Part shown: positions 14,059 to 14,650 of the stretch, piece by piece | How positions within the stretch are numbered: the first letter of the stretch is position 1 | Layout of the letters: every line of letters begins with the position of its first letter | Assembly (NCBI GenBank): GCA_028693695.1 | Contig: JAQUUV010000031.1 | Coordinates: 1-14,650, forward strand | Source: Syntrophomonas sp. | GTDB lineage: Bacteria > Bacillota > Syntrophomonadia > Syntrophomonadales > Syntrophomonadaceae | Length of the DNA: 14,650 nucleotides | Direction of reading: 5' to 3' | Position numbers and translations under genes: made by a program | The notes under the pieces: model-generated | Database searches by the model: none | The model's input: only the letters and a program-made list of their open reading frames with translations | Told to the model about the DNA's origin: nothing

Positions 14059-14650
14059 ATGGCTAAAAATAAGATTGAAGATATGATTGATGTAAGCCGT
14101 ATCCCCAAGCATATTGCTATTATTATGGATGGAAACGGGAGATGGGCTAAGAAAAGATTGTTGCCCAGAACCTTGGGGCATAGGGCCGGTATGTCCGCAT
14201 TGAAAAACATTGTGCAGGCCTGTGACGAATTGAATATTCCCTTTTTAACTGTGTTTGCATTCTCCACCGAAAACTGGAAAAGACCGGTCATAGAGGTGGA
14301 CTTTCTAATGCGTTTACTGGTAGAATTTTTGCATAAAGAGTTGGCTGAATTGCATAGAAATAACGTGCAGATTCATGTTTTAGGTGATTATGAGGCTATT
14401 CCTATGGAGTGCCAGATAGAGATAAGAGAAGCTTTGATACTTACCCAAAATAACAGTGGTCTAGTGTTTAATATTGCTTTAAATTATGGAGCCCGTCAGG
14501 AAATTATTGGGGCTGTAAAAAAACTGACCGAAAAAATAATTCAACAGGAGATTAAACCAGAAGATATTAATGAAGAGATATTTTCTCAATTACTTTATAC
14601 CCAAGCTATGCCTGACCCAGATTTACTGATTCGCACGGCGGGAGAAATGC
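14059..14650 (+). CDS. uppS: Undecaprenyl diphosphate synthase (cis-prenyltransferase), 3' end outside window
   Basis: UppS adds isopentenyl diphosphate units in cis to farnesyl diphosphate to make the C55 lipid carrier for peptidoglycan and other wall polymers. The first 197 codons are present from the ATG at 14059; the window ends inside the gene, at about four fifths of the usual length. Conserved motifs are IMDGNGRWA (22-30, with catalytic D24), GHRAG (40-44), FAFSTENWKRP and NYGARQEI. Near the edge, PDLLIRTAGE has Ala where Ser or Gly is usual (RTSGE/RTGGE). The ribosome site is AGAGAGG just upstream. A hairpin separates it from frr, and cdsA and dxr usually follow in this order. Confidence 0.95.
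   Translation, partial: MAKNKIEDMIDVSRIPKHIAIIMDGNGRWAKKRLLPRTLGHRAGMSALKNIVQACDELNIPFLTVFAFSTENWKRPVIEVDFLMRLLVEFLHKELAELHRNNVQIHVLGDYEAIPMECQIEIREALILTQNNSGLVFNIALNYGARQEIIGAVKKLTEKIIQQEIKPEDINEEIFSQLLYTQAMPDPDLLIRTAGEM

Overview
The window is a bacterial chromosome segment that reads almost wholly left to right on the + strand. It holds the distal part of a flagellar/chemotaxis operon (1 to about 11025), followed by a translation, nucleotide and cell-envelope cluster (about 11047 to the right edge). The gene order flhA-flhF-flhG-(PilZ)-cheB-cheA-cheW-cheC-cheD-sigD-...-rpsB-tsf-pyrH-frr-uppS is the one known from Bacillus and Clostridia (the fla/che operon ending in swrB next to rpsB). CheC and CheD, strong GGAGGTGA-type Shine-Dalgarno sites, frequent TTG starts and a moderate to low GC content all point to a Firmicute. 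The compact EF-Ts and the FapA (DUF342) gene after sigD fit an anaerobic clostridial lineage, possibly Syntrophomonas-like; the genus is a guess.

Region 1 (1-8380) is canonical. It contains the last 27 codons of flhA; the SRP-type GTPase FlhF and its MinD-like partner FlhG; a PilZ flagellar-brake protein; the methylesterase CheB; the kinase CheA; the adaptor CheW; the CheY-P phosphatase CheC; the deamidase CheD; and the flagellar sigma factor SigD. Genes abut or overlap (ATGA overlaps at 81 and 1250, an 8-base overlap at cheC/cheD, no gap at cheD/sigD), which suggests one transcript with translational coupling. All catalytic residues I could check are present.

Region 2 (8393-11025) is the least ordinary part. 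It holds a FapA-family beta-solenoid protein, a 107-residue charged coiled-coil protein of unknown function, and a membrane-anchored SwrB-like protein. The last has an IF-2 N-terminal-type domain in its middle and appears to start at an ATT codon. A good intrinsic terminator at 10999-11025 closes the operon.

Region 3 (11047-14650) starts with an extended -10 promoter whose -10 box lies inside a perfect inverted repeat. A leader with three GGAGG elements follows, then rpsB, a terminator/attenuator hairpin, tsf, pyrH, frr, a second hairpin, and the first 197 codons of uppS, cut by the window edge. Ribosomal protein S2, EF-Ts, UMP kinase, ribosome recycling factor and undecaprenyl diphosphate synthase together form the usual growth-linked cluster.

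No tRNA, rRNA, CRISPR array, insertion sequence or phage gene was seen, and no gene-free stretch exceeds 300 bases; the longest is about 216 bases upstream of rpsB. I did not find a wholly new system. The best leads are the SwrB-like/IF2_N fusion with its ATT start, the small gene before it, and the rpsB promoter/leader.
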